Source: Arabidopsis thaliana
Lineage: Eukaryota; Streptophyta; Magnoliopsida; Brassicales; Brassicaceae
Length of the DNA stretch: 64,000 bases
Reading direction: 5' to 3'
Assembly: GCF_000001735.4 (NCBI RefSeq)
Contig: NC_003075.7
Span: forward strand, 11,471,001 to 11,535,000
Position numbers and translations under genes: made by a program. Below are positions 43,501-56,228 of the stretch, in pieces; position 1 is the stretch's first letter; every line of letters begins with the position of its first letter. The notes below the pieces were generated by a model. The model saw only the letters and a list, made by a program, of their open reading frames with translations. It did no database searches and was not told where the DNA came from.

Positions 43501-45922
43501 TTCAAGCTCCACCCTCACATGTGCAATCAAGAAATGGCTGGTTTCCTGTTGAGGAGGAGATGGATCCTGCTCAAATTCGTCGAGCAGTCTCAAAAGAATA
43601 TCCGTTGGATTCTGAAATGATTCATATGGAAAAGCACAGGCCTCGTCATCCATCATTTTTTTCTAAGATTGATAACTCAACTCAGTCTGACAGGATGCTT
43701 CATGAGAATCGCAGGCCGCCAAAGGAGGTACCACTAATCTTATTTAACCTATGATTTTACAGTTGTCAGTTTTTTTGGTCTTTATACTGCTGTACGACGT
43801 TTAGTGCTCACTGTGATATATTTGCAGTCTCTCCGGAGAGATGAACAGTTACGTTCAAATAACAATCTACCTGACTCTCATCCTTTCTATGGTAAGCCAT
43901 CAAAGTTATTTGTTCTTGTATCATTTTGTTCTGAAGATAAATCACTGACTTGGGTATTGGGATGGACTCTCTAGGGGAGGATGCGTCTTGGAATCAATCT
44001 TCCTCTAGGAACAGTGATCTTGACTTCCTACCTGAACGAAGTGTCTCAGCAACGGAGACTTCAGCTGATGTTCTACACGGAATTGCTATCAAATGTGGAG
44101 CTAAGGTATGTAAATATCATCATGATTACCATTAATTCCATACGTGAGTTGATGTGTTATTATTCCATGACATTGTAGGTGGAGTACAAACCAAGTTTAG
44201 TTTCTAGTACAGATTTGCGGTTCTCTGTTGAGGTACGTATTGCTCTTAGACGTATCTGTTTGTATGGTGTCAGTAATTTTGGTGGAACCTTATGCTCTTT
44301 GAGATCCTATATTTCCTTTGAGTGAGGTTACTTTGTTGATTGTGTCAACTGTACATTAAATCTATGTTTTTTTTGCAGGCTTGGCTTTCTAATCAAAAAA
44401 TTGGAGAAGGGATTGGCAAATCGAGAAGAGAAGCCCTGCATAAGGCTGCTGAAGCTTCTATACAGAATTTAGCTGGTAAGACTTTCTGACTCATGATTTA
44501 CTCGTGTCTTAATCTTTGTCTGCAGAGATACTATTTGAGATAGATTGTTTGAATCTGCTATATTGGGTGAATGTTATTTGTTTGATGTTTCTAAACCATC
44601 TTCACAATATTGGGTGTAGATCTCAATTTTTCAACCAATCTGTTTAGTCTGTAATATTAATAGATCTATTGTAGCTTCGTGTTGGTCCTCATAAATGGGT
44701 TTATATCAATGAGTATGAGTACTGCCACCACAAACGGTTGCGTGTCAGTATGTTATGATATCAAAACTGTGGGTCCCTTCCCTTTACAAGGGTGAGAGCT
44801 ATCTTGGATTTGTGGCAGTTGGCTCAGGTTTAATATTGGTCGGCTTCATTCACATTGTTCTTATAATGAGGCTTTAAACTCATTGTTGTTCGTTTGTTTC
44901 CAGTTTCTTGAGTTCTTACTCCTTTTTTTGCAGATGGATATATGCGTGCAAATGGTGACCCAGGGCCCAGCCACAGAGATGCTACCCCCTTCACCAATGA
45001 AAATATAAGTATGGGAAACGCAAATGCGCTTAATAATCAGCCATTTGCTAGAGATGAAACAGCGTTGCCAGTTTCTTCTAGACCTACAGATCCGAGATTA
45101 GAAGGTTCTATGAGGCACACTGGCTCCATTACTGCACTCAGGGAATTGGTATGTATCTCCTTAGTGCGGATACTGTTGATTGATATGGTTGCTTGCTTAC
45201 ATTCACATATTGTTTTTTCTCATCTTTGATTCATCTGTAACCAAATTCCAGTGTGCATCGGAGGGTCTTGAGATGGCTTTTCAATCTCAGCGTCAGCTTC
45301 CATCTGACATGGTCCACAGAGATGAATTACATGCTCAGGTTCGCACCCCTAAAAGATTAGAACACAGAAGTGTTAAATTTTTTAAAAAAAAAATCTAAGA
45401 TAGACAATTTTCAGTTAAAAGAGAAAGATTCATGATTTTCTCTTCAGGGCCATCAGTATATTTCATATCTATTCAATTGGTTTGAAGTATCTAGAGTGTA
45501 GACCCCTCTTGATACTCTTTGTAATATATTTCAGGTTGAAATAGATGGGCGTGTTGTAGGGGAAGGAGTTGGATCGACATGGGACGAAGCTAGAATGCAG
45601 GTAACTCAACTAAATTCTTGCCTCGGGTTTATTCTGATCCCATCTTTTCCCTTCTCTGACGTTCTTACCTTTAGGCTGCTGAGAGAGCACTGTCCAGTGT
45701 GAGATCAATGCTTGGTCAACCTCTGCATAAACGACAAGGATCTCCACGGTTTGTTCTTGACTATATCTATATGATTATCAAAATAAAAATGTCAGTTGAT
45801 ATATTTTAAAAACCGGTTTCTTGTTGATGTTTAGATCATTTGGTGGGATGTCAAACAAGCGATTAAAGCCGGACTTTCAACGGTCTCTGCAACGGATGCC
45901 ATCTTCGGGAAGATACTCTTAA
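40511..45922 (+). CDS. CPL1: RNA polymerase II CTD phosphatase CPL1/FRY2
   Basis: Seventeen exons: 40511-40828, 41067-41543, 41771-41981, 42061-42218, 42489-42556, 42667-42772, 42899-42982, 43122-43727, 43828-43891, 43975-44105, 44179-44232, 44379-44475, 44934-45148, 45252-45338, 45535-45600, 45675-45748 and 45835-45922; 967 aa, the known CPL1 length. The FCP1-like phosphatase domain carries the DxDxT motif [15 protein letters not shown] (residues about 160-175), the later MALVIDDR, and [18 protein letters not shown]. It dephosphorylates Ser5 of the Pol II CTD and also the miRNA factor HYL1. Two double-stranded-RNA-binding motifs lie near residues 700-790 (IKCGAKVEY...[19 protein letters not shown]) and 850-940 ([20 protein letters not shown]). 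The C-terminus is basic, suiting a nuclear signal. It represses stress-, ABA- and wound-responsive genes. Recognised as AT4G21670. Confidence 0.97.
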
Positions 45923-46539
45923 AAATAAAACCATGTGAAGAACGAACCACATTCTACATTAATTCCATTCTCTTGGTAAAAACAGCTACCAAGACGAATT
46001 CTTTGTCAAGTTCCTTTCTTCGCCAAATGATGATCAAGACAGCGAGAGTTGCCTCTCTTGTATTGATGTAACAACAATTTGAGGCGGTTCGCGATTTTTG
46101 TATCATAGAAACTCTTGAGTTGAAGCATCAGCTCGAGTGGCCACAAAGATAAGACCTAAGGATGAACGTTTAGCTTGTTCTCAGGCTGTTAAGTTTCCAC
46201 AAAGCTTTTTCTGCAGTTTCCATAGTTAACAGTCCTTGTTTTCACTACAACATTAAGAGCTTGATTTAATATTGTAAATTTTTACTGTTCTACTAGTAAG
46301 TGTTTAGGTTTTGACTGATTCAAAGGTTATGAGAAAAGTTACATAAACTATGTGTTGGAACTGTGGAATCAACTTATCCTTTATTGAGAAACATCAACTA
46401 AACTTTGCACAAGAGTATAACCCAAAAATAAAAACACAATAAGACCAGTTTATATCACAGAACAAGCTCAGCTTTAAACAAATTACTGTAAAAAGCTTCA
46501 CAGCATTAAAATAAAACACAAAACTCTCTAGCTCCTGAC
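45923..46539. other. 3' regions of converging CPL1 and NPF7.2
   Basis: The two genes converge here, so this is mainly their 3'UTRs. No additional gene is visible. Confidence 0.5.
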
Positions 46540-48576
46540 TCAGACTTCCTCCTCTTCAGTTACGGACTCAGAGAAACTTGCTTCAGATTTAATATACTTG
46601 TACCATTTGGCACAAATCAAGTAAACCACGAAATCAGCAGCGGTTAGACCAGCTAAAAGGAAGTAGAATCTCTCCAAGTGTCCTTTGTTGAGATTTTCAG
46701 GAATCCAGCCATGCACATCATCTGTTGTAGAGATCTTCATGACAATGGAAACTAACAAACTGCTTACATAGTTCCCAAGAGATATTGAAGCCATACATAG
46801 CGCGCTTGCAAAGCTCTTTAGCCCGGTTGGTGCTTGGCTGTTGAAGAACTCGAGTTGACCAACGTACATGAACACTTCTGATGCACCTATCAACATGTAC
46901 TGAGGTACTTGCCAAAAAATGCTCAAAGTGCTGGAGCTTGAGATCGAAGTAGCACTTTCCGGTTCCTTATTTTTCAGTCTGTGTATCTCTACGATTCCTG
47001 CGGAAATCATCGCCATTATCGCAATCACAAGCCCAATCCCCATCCTCTGAAGCTCAGTGAGACCTTTGTTGCGTTCTGTTTTGTTAAGTCTTGCAAAGAG
47101 TGGATCAAGAAACCGCCTGTATGCGAAGATGAAGAAGGCGACACTGAGAATGTCGAAACTAGACATGCTTGAAGCTGGAATCCGGAAGTTTTTGATGTTT
47201 GTCTTCATCGCTGCTCCTTGCACAACGAACAGTGAAGCCATTTGGGTGAAAACCACAGAGTAGAGGATGGTGCAGAGCCAGATTGGTAAGAGTCTTAATA
47301 CACATTTCACTTCTTCGACTTGAGTCACCGAGCAGAGCCTCCATGGATCGTATTTCGATCCGCTCTCTACTTTCTCAGCCTCATCATCAGGTGTAACAAT
47401 AGCAGCTCTATCCAAGAATCTGTAGAAAATAATAGAGAGAGAGTTAACACTGATCTTGACGATGGTTTCTGAGATTATAACAGAACTTTTAATTGGTTAT
47501 CTTACCTGAAGCCTTTGGTATGAAGAATCTTCTTATCTCCAGTGTATTGAGTCTCAGAATCATAGAGATTCAACTCTTCATGGTGCACATCAATCTTAGC
47601 CTTTCTTGTTGCAGCAACCAACACTTGGCAGAATCTAGACCAAGGACTCTCTCTAGGCGTAAAGTGTCGGTACTTTGGCGTGCCAATCAAGAAAAGCACT
47701 AACCCCGCAAAAGCAGAGCCAGCAGACGCCCAAAATCCAAGCGGCCATTCCCCTTGATCCTCAAAGTAACCCAAGACAGTATTTGAGAAGAGCGATCCAA
47801 GATTCAGAGCCAAGTAAAAGTAACTGAAAAACGCGATTTTCGAGTGTCCTTCAACGGAATCCTCCGCATCAAACTGATCAGCTCCAAAAGTAGCTATGTT
47901 CGGCTGATAACCACCATACCCTAACGCGATTAGATACACCGACAGATAAAACAGAACCGTCTTAAACGTCGAATGAGGCTTACACGGCGAATCTTCAACT
48001 CCACAACCACTTGGTTCAAGCAATAACGCACCAGTAGATAAAGATAACATCATCAACCCCTATAATCCATTAAAACATGTTAACTTATTGTTAAAGAAAC
48101 AAACCCTAGAAAAAGACAGAGCAGTGTTGAAGACACTTACTGCAACGAAACTTGCTTGAAAGATAGCACAAGTCTTGTAACGTCCCCAATAAGAGTCACT
48201 GAGGAAAGCACCAAGCAAAGAGAAGATATAGACAGTTCCTGTCCATTTACTAACATTATTAGCCGCTTCTGCATTGTCTTGTCCCATCACTCGAGTCAGA
48301 AACAGAACCAAATTCACTCCTACACCGAAGAACGCAAGCGTAGCTAGTCCTTGATTCACTATATCAACCAAAAACCCATTTCTTTAGAATCCAAAACACA
48401 ACACTTTAAGACAAAGAACAGTGGTATATATAGAGAGAAAGAGAGAGAGAATCATTACCTAGAATGAGAATAGCAGTGAGCCATTTGCCGGTATTAGCTC
48501 GGATAGCTGGATTGCCGTGACGATCAACGCTACCGTCTTGAGTGCAAACCTCAAACTGTCTAACTTTTTGATCCAT
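46540..48576 (-). CDS. NPF7.2: Nitrate transporter NPF7.2 (NRT1.8)
   Basis: Four exons on the minus strand: 48576-48459, 48358-48141, 48059-47506 and 47419-46540; 589 aa. NPF/PTR (POT) family transporter of the plasma membrane with twelve membrane helices and a long central cytosolic loop (about residues 260-340). NRT1.8 is a low-affinity, proton-coupled transporter that removes nitrate from xylem sap and is induced by cadmium. Family signatures include SDSYWGRYKTCAIFQ, LGYGGYQPNIATFGADQFD, FFSYFYLALNLGSLF and QVPQYMLIGASEVF. The first helix reads NQGLATLAFFGVGVN, so the ExxER/K proton-coupling motif of most NPF members is missing; I recall the close NPF7 homologue NRT1.5 lacking it too. Start chosen at the first ATG before a charged N-terminus. 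Recognised as AT4G21680. Confidence 0.96.
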
Positions 48577-48794
48577 AGATTCGATTTGGTGTAGAGATAT
48601 ACTCAAAAAGATTCCTTATCTTGATGATCCTAATGATTATGATGATTATCCAGAGACCGGTTAAAGAGGAAACCGGTGGTTAGAGAACAAAAGGATCGAA
48701 AACTCAGGAATCGAGGAAAGTGAAGAAGTGAAAAGAGAAAGATATTTAATAGTGATATTGAGAGTTGCATTAAAAGTGTGAAGAAGAGAGCTTA

Positions 48795-48802
48795 TATTTA
48801 TA
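48795..48802 (-). promoter_or_regulatory. TATA box of NPF7.2
   Basis: The minus strand reads CTATAAATA about 220 bp upstream of the ATG, giving a predicted leader of about 190 nt. Confidence 0.55.
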
Positions 48803-48849
48803 GAGAGCTCAGAAATTGAGTCAGAGAACTCAGAAGAGATCCTTTCTTT

Positions 48850-51800
48850 GACGTCTCTTTCTTTCTATGGTGTTTAATTTAATCAATTTAATTGTAAAGG
48901 TTTTGAAACGGGCTGCTAAAATATATGTTCGGTGGATTTTTCTCGACAGAATTTTGTTATCTCAATAATAATCATATGCTATTTTAATTTTTTAACTAGT
49001 TTTTATGAATAAAAATTAAAAGAGATAAATCTAAATGATCTTTTTCGTTCTAAAATATTTATTTAATACGAAAAGTAGTTATGTAAAAATTTTAATTTGA
49101 AGAGAATCTGACTTTGTGGGAAAAAAACGGAAATGCCACTGTTATATGCGAATAAAACCATAAATTACGGTATAGGAACTTAAAACGTAGTATTGAAAAT
49201 TGGCATCCCTAAAATCTATGAAGAAGGAGAAACACCTGGTTAAAGGTAAGCCAAGCGAATGTGTGACCAGTTACACCTGGAGGGCTGCTGGAAGAGACTG
49301 ATAAAATCAAAAAACATGAGGGAAAATAAAAAGAGTAAAAACCCCAAATAATTGTTCTTAAATAGGAAAAAAAAAAGAGGGGAAAAAGTGAAAGTAAGAA
49401 AGTTCCCCACTAAAACAGGATTTGGTGTCTCTTTCAAGCACGCTACGCTCGTGTGTAGCTGTATTCGATTACGACTTTCCTCACTCCTAACTTATATTAT
49501 AATTGGTTCTATTCTTAATCCATGTTTAAGCCCTAATTTAAGTCTAAATCTTTGATACGTTTTGGTAATTTTCTTTTTGTTGTGTTAGATCCTTTTCTGT
49601 GTCTCACATATACTATGTTTTTATCTTTCTTTCTGATTTTTTTTTGTGAACAGAATTGTTTATCTTTCAAAAATAGGATTATATTTGATTTCATATTTGG
49701 ATGGATAAATACAAACATGTTTGGTATTTGGCAATCCAAACTTTAATTTATACCAATTCGCTGATTGGTTAATTATGAAACCTAGATAAGTGAAAATATG
49801 AAATACATCTAAATCTTCTATAGTATTTTACGCAAATCTTATCTGTCGAATTAATGTCTAGATTCATTGAAGCTTGGGGATATTTACAAATTCCAGCTTT
49901 TTTACCTAAGAAAGTTAGACCTAAATCTGAATCGAACAATCTAAATTAATACACATTGTGTCAAAAAAATTTGGATCGAAGTTTTAATGATCACGAAAGA
50001 ACTATGTTCTAGACTTCTAGTAATGTCCTATAACTTTGTTACGTCCTACTAAATTAAGTTAATTAACCATTCACAAGATACTACGTGCATCTTGGTTAAG
50101 AACAAGTTTAGGTTTAAAAAAAAAAAATGTTTAGGTTTAAATACTAAATGTAGAACAGTGGTAGTTTTGAACGGACATACCTTGATTTAGGTTTTGATAT
50201 GGATGATCGGCAGTTGAAGTGTTAATATCGCCTGATTAAAATCCAATTTGTCCACGACAATTTACTAAGCAATACAAAGTCGTTCTCTTTATATATATAT
50301 TTGTGTTGCATAAATCAAAATTCAATCATAACAACAAATAAAAATATATAATCAAAATCCAACACCTTATTTTAATAGGACTCAAATATGAGTTATAAAT
50401 TCCTGATTCCCTGAGGATTTAGAGTTACAGTATATATATGAAATATTTCACTTAAGTTTATTTACTCTTCTCATTAGAGTACTTTTCAATTTAAAGTCTA
50501 TTTACTCTCATGATTAGAATTAGTTCATGAAATCTTTACAAGTCTCAATGATGTAATATAACTATTTGGTTTATCGTGTCTTTGAACTTAAAATCAGACT
50601 AATATCTAAATATCTCTAAATCATCACGTAAAGTATGTGATGCGTATACTTGTATGTGAACATGGTAAATGGTTGTGCTGTATTGGAAGGAAAGTTTGGA
50701 CTATACCATTTGAATAACTATGCGATTATATCATATATCAAAAGTTAATTTACGCCTAACCAATAAATTTTTTTTAAAATGCGAATATGATATAATGTAA
50801 TATAACCCAACACGGATCCAACCAATCCGACTCGTAAACTTTTTGCCCACCACATCAGTAAGGAAATTTATTCAAAATGGTTAGTTAGATACCGGATATA
50901 TATAATCTATATCATAAGCTCATGTAAGACATATTCATCATCGCTTCAATGCAATGATATAAAGTGGGTAGTATAACTAGAACAGATTATTACAAGTTAG
51001 CAAGAATAAGTTGATCACATATACGATATCTTGTAAACAAACAAAACACGATATTAAGGAACACGTAATAATAATTTGGTTTAATTTCCGCCTGTTTTCG
51101 AGCTGACAAATGAAAGAAAAAACTCAAAAGAAACACGCTAAAGGCTTCTCACGAAATTAACGTGGACCATAAGACAAAATGCCAACCACCAACTTATATA
51201 TAACGACAAAAATAGTAATATATTATTTCGTGAAAAAGACTAACAAGTGACGTTCTTTTTTAATTGATATATATTTTGAGGTATGCTAATTAAGCAGCCA
51301 ATTTGAGGAGGATTCAAGTGGCAACTTGAAGGATGTTGTCGTCTGCAAGCTGTTCTCCAAAAATACGTTGAATATTTTTTAAATTCACCCAACCAAGAAG
51401 CTTTATGTCTTCCAACGAAAACGACCTTCAAAAATCAAATTTCTATAGACTAACCTTTTTGCAAAAAAAATATTCCTCAATTGACTAATGTTGTGGCTAA
51501 AAAGTTAAGCTAGTAATAGGCTAAGTTTTTATATAGTGTTAATATGGTTTTCATTTTTAATGTAAACCTTTTTATATAAATACGATTAAATAACATGCAA
51601 ATCTGATTTTGAATAGTGTAATACAATTGACATTAACCAGTATGCGATACGTTCTGCTATTAATGTATAGTATTACTCTCAGAATAAATATCACATTGAC
51701 ATGGTACAACGTTAATTCCCATGTAAATAAATGTATAATGTATAGTTTTTCTGGCGTCATATTTATATATTTGTTACCAACTACGATTTTGGTCGATCTT

Positions 51801-52650
51801 TAAAAGAAAAATATCTCTTGTACTAAAGTGCTCGGCTACTACGTGGAAACTGCAAGAACGATAAGAACAAAAGTGGCAGCTTTGACTTTTGATTCCACAA
51901 CTCAAACTTTGCTTGCATTTGCAATTTGGCATTTCGGCTAACAGCTCTCTAAATAAGTAATCAATATGTAATTAGTTGTTAAACCACGGGATTAAGACAA
52001 GCGCTCATCATGGTCTATATATTATAAGCGCTTTCAATTATCTATCCCGTTTTATATATCGCTTATCAACTTTATCAGAATATATAAACCCAATTTGCAT
52101 AAAGTCTAGCGAACCAAGCAAGTTGCTTCTCAGTTATTTTATTTAACTTTCTTATTTTCCACATTGTTTGAATATTTTGTAGTTAGAGATGACTCTAGTG
52201 ACATTAAGTGCTACTTAGAATATCCTTCCGATCTTAGGTAAGCCATGACATATATCACATATATATGATAAGAATTTTTATAAGAACCCTTGTTATGAAG
52301 AACAGAAGAAGGTTTGTCTATTAATTATCAATCTGAATTATAATGCATTAATCAGATGTAAAGATTTACCGTACGCATAAACCATATAATTATCTCAAGT
52401 GTAAACGGTAGCAACAAAATTGTATCGCAAGACTAACATACCTTTTTAATACTATTAAGTCTATAACAAACAAAGTAGCATTAATTGATGATTTCGTAAA
52501 ACTAAACGACGTGGTTTAAAGGGTCTACATAATTAAAATATTTTGTTCTTGAACTTTTCTACACAGAGTAGTTCAAAATAGTACGTTATAATATCATGGG
52601 GCTGTGAAAGAGTTATAAGCTGTCATTTGGAATAATATACGAACTTGCTT
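48850..52650. other. Gene-poor region, first part
   Basis: AT-rich sequence with only short open frames, none with recognisable domains or conserved composition. The right end nearest NPF7.2 should hold its stress-responsive promoter. No tRNA or hairpin miRNA was recognised by eye. Confidence 0.4.
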
Positions 52651-52689
52651 GTACATGTGTTGTGGACAGATTTAATATAATTATCGAAA

Positions 52690-53369
52690 CATGAAAGACT
52701 TTGTTCCCAGCAACTTGGAGATTAGATGTATGAAAATAAAATCAAATGATATAAGAGAGAGCTTATATCAAGCAAAAACGACGTTGTTGTGGTTATCGTT
52801 AGTGACTGGAGCTAAAAATTGAGAATAACCACTTGTTCAATATTAAACATTCACACATATGTAGTTTATGAAGTCCATAGATAAGTACTGTTTTATAGAT
52901 TTCAAAGATAAGAATAAAAAAAAATGGCTGACGTCTCGACTTCATTAATTGTTGTTTTCATTCGGTGAATATATATAATCACGAGTAGAAAGTCGAAACA
53001 AATTCAAATTCTAAAATCTGTAGGAAAAAACTTAGTTTTTTACATTTAAATGTTCATTCTATCGGATTTATATCAAGATGATATATAAACACAACGATGA
53101 TACTATTATAAGTCATTAGACTACACGATCAAAATTTATTAAGCGTACGAATTGTATAAGTACGATTTTACTGTGTGTAACATACGAAAAGTAATAATCT
53201 AAAATTTTCTGGACAGAGAATTATTAAAGGCAATAATAAATTATTTCATAAGTTTTGTGTAAAAGCTACAAGTTTTAAATTTCTATATCTCCACTATGCA
53301 GTTGTCAGATAAAATATTGTAGAGAAAGATGAAAGTGGTAATTTTGAGCAATTTGGAGATTAGCTGGAA

Positions 53370-53407
<38 letters not shown>

Positions 53408-53750
53408 AAATCATATGGTTTAGGGTAGACCTTAATTATGTGACACGAAATCAACGTCCTTGTGCTTATCATCAACATGGGAGCTTATAATTGTCCACCT
53501 CATGCATCTTGATCCACGTAACTAAAAAACCATCACTTGCTCATTGTTTAAAGTTTAAATGCACATGCATATATGTATTTAGTTTTCTTGTTTGATCTGT
53601 AGTCTCTGAACTCTGAAAGGATAAGAAAAGAGTTGACAAAAAAAGGATAAGAAGAAGATGAATTAAATGACAAAAAATGGCTGAGGTTAGAATTTTGACT
53701 TCAATCGGTGAATGAATTTATTAGACTATATATCGAGGGAGACGATGACT
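52690..53750. repeat. Diverged direct repeat, two copies about 640-760 bp apart
   Basis: CAGCAACTTGGAGATTAG near 52708 recurs as GAGCAATTTGGAGATTAG near 53344. AAAATGGCTGACGTC followed by GACTTCATT and TCGGTGAAT (52920-52966) recurs as AAAATGGCTGAGGTT, GACTTCAAT and TCGGTGAAT (53674-53713). Order and orientation are the same, suggesting an old local duplication. An (AT)n tract (53375-53404) has since expanded inside the second copy. Confidence 0.5.
53375..53404. repeat. (AT)n microsatellite
   Basis: About fifteen uninterrupted AT units in the gene-poor region between NPF7.2 and GA3OX3. Confidence 0.85.
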
Positions 53751-53759
53751 TATATATCG

Positions 53760-56140
53760 CTGATAACTTTCTAAATCAAGACACGACAAAAATGTCTTAT
53801 GTATAACTCATATTATACGCACAATGAAGTATCTTAGACGAATCATCCATCTTATCAAACTTAAGTAATTTGTTTTTTTTATCTCGACGTAAGGCAAGTT
53901 GCTATTTATTATACCAATAATTTCATTTTCCGCTATTTGCATGAATCAGTCTCTTTTGAATTTTATATAAATAATTTAATTAGGTCGTAATTGTTTCAAA
54001 CGTACGTACATGTTGCTTTTGGAAAAATCAGATGATCTAAGGGATTCTGAGATATCTTCTCCAAGAACTAACCGCTTTTGTTATAAGCCCATTATGTATA
54101 TGCCCATGTACAAAAAAGTAAGAGGGCCCAACAAAGACTTGCATTTGTAAATACTATGGTTGTTAATTTATTACGTCGAAATAATATATTTCTTTTGTTC
54201 TTTTTTGTTTGATTGTTTAAAAGAAATAATTATTTCAAAAATATTAATTTTTTAGGTTTTCAATGCAATAGTTATTAGTTATAATTGATAAATTGTAAAC
54301 TTCAATACAAATTATTGAATATCATTAATTTACAGTTATTGAAAATTGTAAATTACAAAGAACAATACATTTAAAAAAGTAACATTTAATATGTTTTCTT
54401 AATATTTGTGTTTTTCTTAAAAAATCAAACCAAAAGGAACATATCGAGTATGTCTTGGTGAACCAAGTTTTATGGAATCTTTTGTAAACATTATTTTTTC
54501 ACATTGAATTTTTGTTACGTTTTTTCGTACTAATATATTAATGTTGTTTTGATACAAATTCGAAAAAGACTCGCAAAGGATTGTATAAAACAAAAAGTTT
54601 TCAGATCATGAATCCAAGGTGAAAGTGAATACAACTACACAAGCATCTTATGAACTAAAAGAAAGACGTTTCAAAACAAAACAAACATAAAACAGGATGG
54701 CTAGAGCCTAGACCAGCGAATCCCGTATCGACAACATCTAGTCCGTGCCCTGCCTAAAGCCACCACTGACAACATTTTTTCTTAAAGCAATCATGTCATA
54801 TACTAAATTTTGATAGACCTGTCTAAATTGCTTTTTCGAACAAATACTAAACCTTGATAGACCTGTCTTTGTTTTTTCTTAACAACAATATAAAGCTGTC
54901 ATGAAGATGGAAATGGTTCATGCATGCAACAGAGATGGAAATAGATGAAAAAACGACAAAAAAGAGAATTAAATTAAGAGAAGAAGAGAAGAGGACAAAA
55001 GAAAGGCACACGTGTATGTTAGAGTTGTGTATGGTTGAATGGTTAAAGGAAGCACCTGAGCTGTTTAGACAAGACTCATGGAGAGAACAACTTTTAATGC
55101 TTTTTTATCATTCATTATTATGAACACCTTCCTAAAACCAAAGAATTATGGACATCTTCTTTCTCAATTCGTATATTTTCATGTCGCTACAAAAGTCAAC
55201 TTCGCATGCATGATGCACCTATGCTAAACAATGCTAACATATATAGCTTATGTAAAAAATGTGTTTTGTGAATTGTGATAAAAAGAAATCCACTAGCTAT
55301 TGTATTAATTAGTTTTAGAAATTTGGTGTTAGTTTTCTCAAGTAAATCAATTGCCAAACTGTCCGATGATTGGTTTTGGGACAAGTGATGTATATATTAA
55401 TTCCATCTAGACATTATTTATTTCATGAAAATCATCAGGAATTTTTCGAAGAATTTGTGATCTATAGTTGCTAACGATAAGGAAGCCTACTAACACGAGG
55501 GTTGCAAAAGCTTTTTCTATGCATTTTTGGGTTTTGTTATCTAATCATTGATACATCGATCAATGAATTTAAGTTTTGTAATAGTAATAGAAATATTTAA
55601 GAAAACTTGATTTGACTATCAAAGCATATCTAAAACAATTAACATCAATTTAGAACTGAAATCCTAAAGAAAACAAATATGTGATTTCTAGTTTATTATC
55701 TTGTAAAAAAAAGCTACTCTTATAAGTAACGTTTTGACCCAAAATAAAGTAAAGTTTCGACATTTTGCATATACATTAAGAAACTAAATAAATATACTAT
55801 GACCCCCTTCGAAAACATGTCATTCAAAATAAAGTACTTGTGAAAAGATAAAACTAAATAATATAAATAATTACCTTTAAACAGAACAAAATCTTCTAAA
55901 ACAACATTTATATTGAAATTAAGAGTAATACATTTTAGCAACAACAAAAAAATTCATGTACAAGATCCATGTACATTTAATGCCTACTGATATGTACTTT
56001 CCCCAAACGACAAATATCTCTTCTTCTTTTTTTAACATCTTAATCTTATTTATGATTCACAGAGAAAGAAAAAGAGTCAAAATCAAAATAACAGCTTTTC
56101 TCCACATAAATCCACATGTGTGTATACTGGTTACTCGACT
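53760..56140. other. Gene-poor region, second part; distal GA3OX3 promoter
   Basis: No supported gene. Near 54816 and 54858 TTGATAGACCTGTCT is repeated in direct orientation, a short local duplication. A 67-codon open frame at 54920-55123 is lysine- and glutamate-rich with no recognisable domain, and is not called as a gene. Confidence 0.4.
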
Positions 56141-56149
56141 CTATATATA
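56141..56149 (+). promoter_or_regulatory. TATA box of GA3OX3
   Basis: CTATATATA lies about 85 bp upstream of the ATG at 56229, predicting a leader of about 55 nt. Confidence 0.55.
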
Positions 56150-56228
56150 GTCCTAAAGCTACAATGTTTCTCCATCAAAAGTATCAAAAGAAAGAGAAAC
56201 AACAAAAGCAAATCCTATAATTATAATC

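Noticed and set aside
51240..51431. 63-codon minus-strand ORF
   Set aside because: Starts at a TTG, has no recognisable domain and lies in gene-poor AT-rich sequence.
54920..55123. 67-codon lysine/glutamate-rich ORF as a small gene
   Set aside because: No signal peptide, domain, TATA box or codon pattern supports it; AT-rich purine DNA gives such frames by chance.
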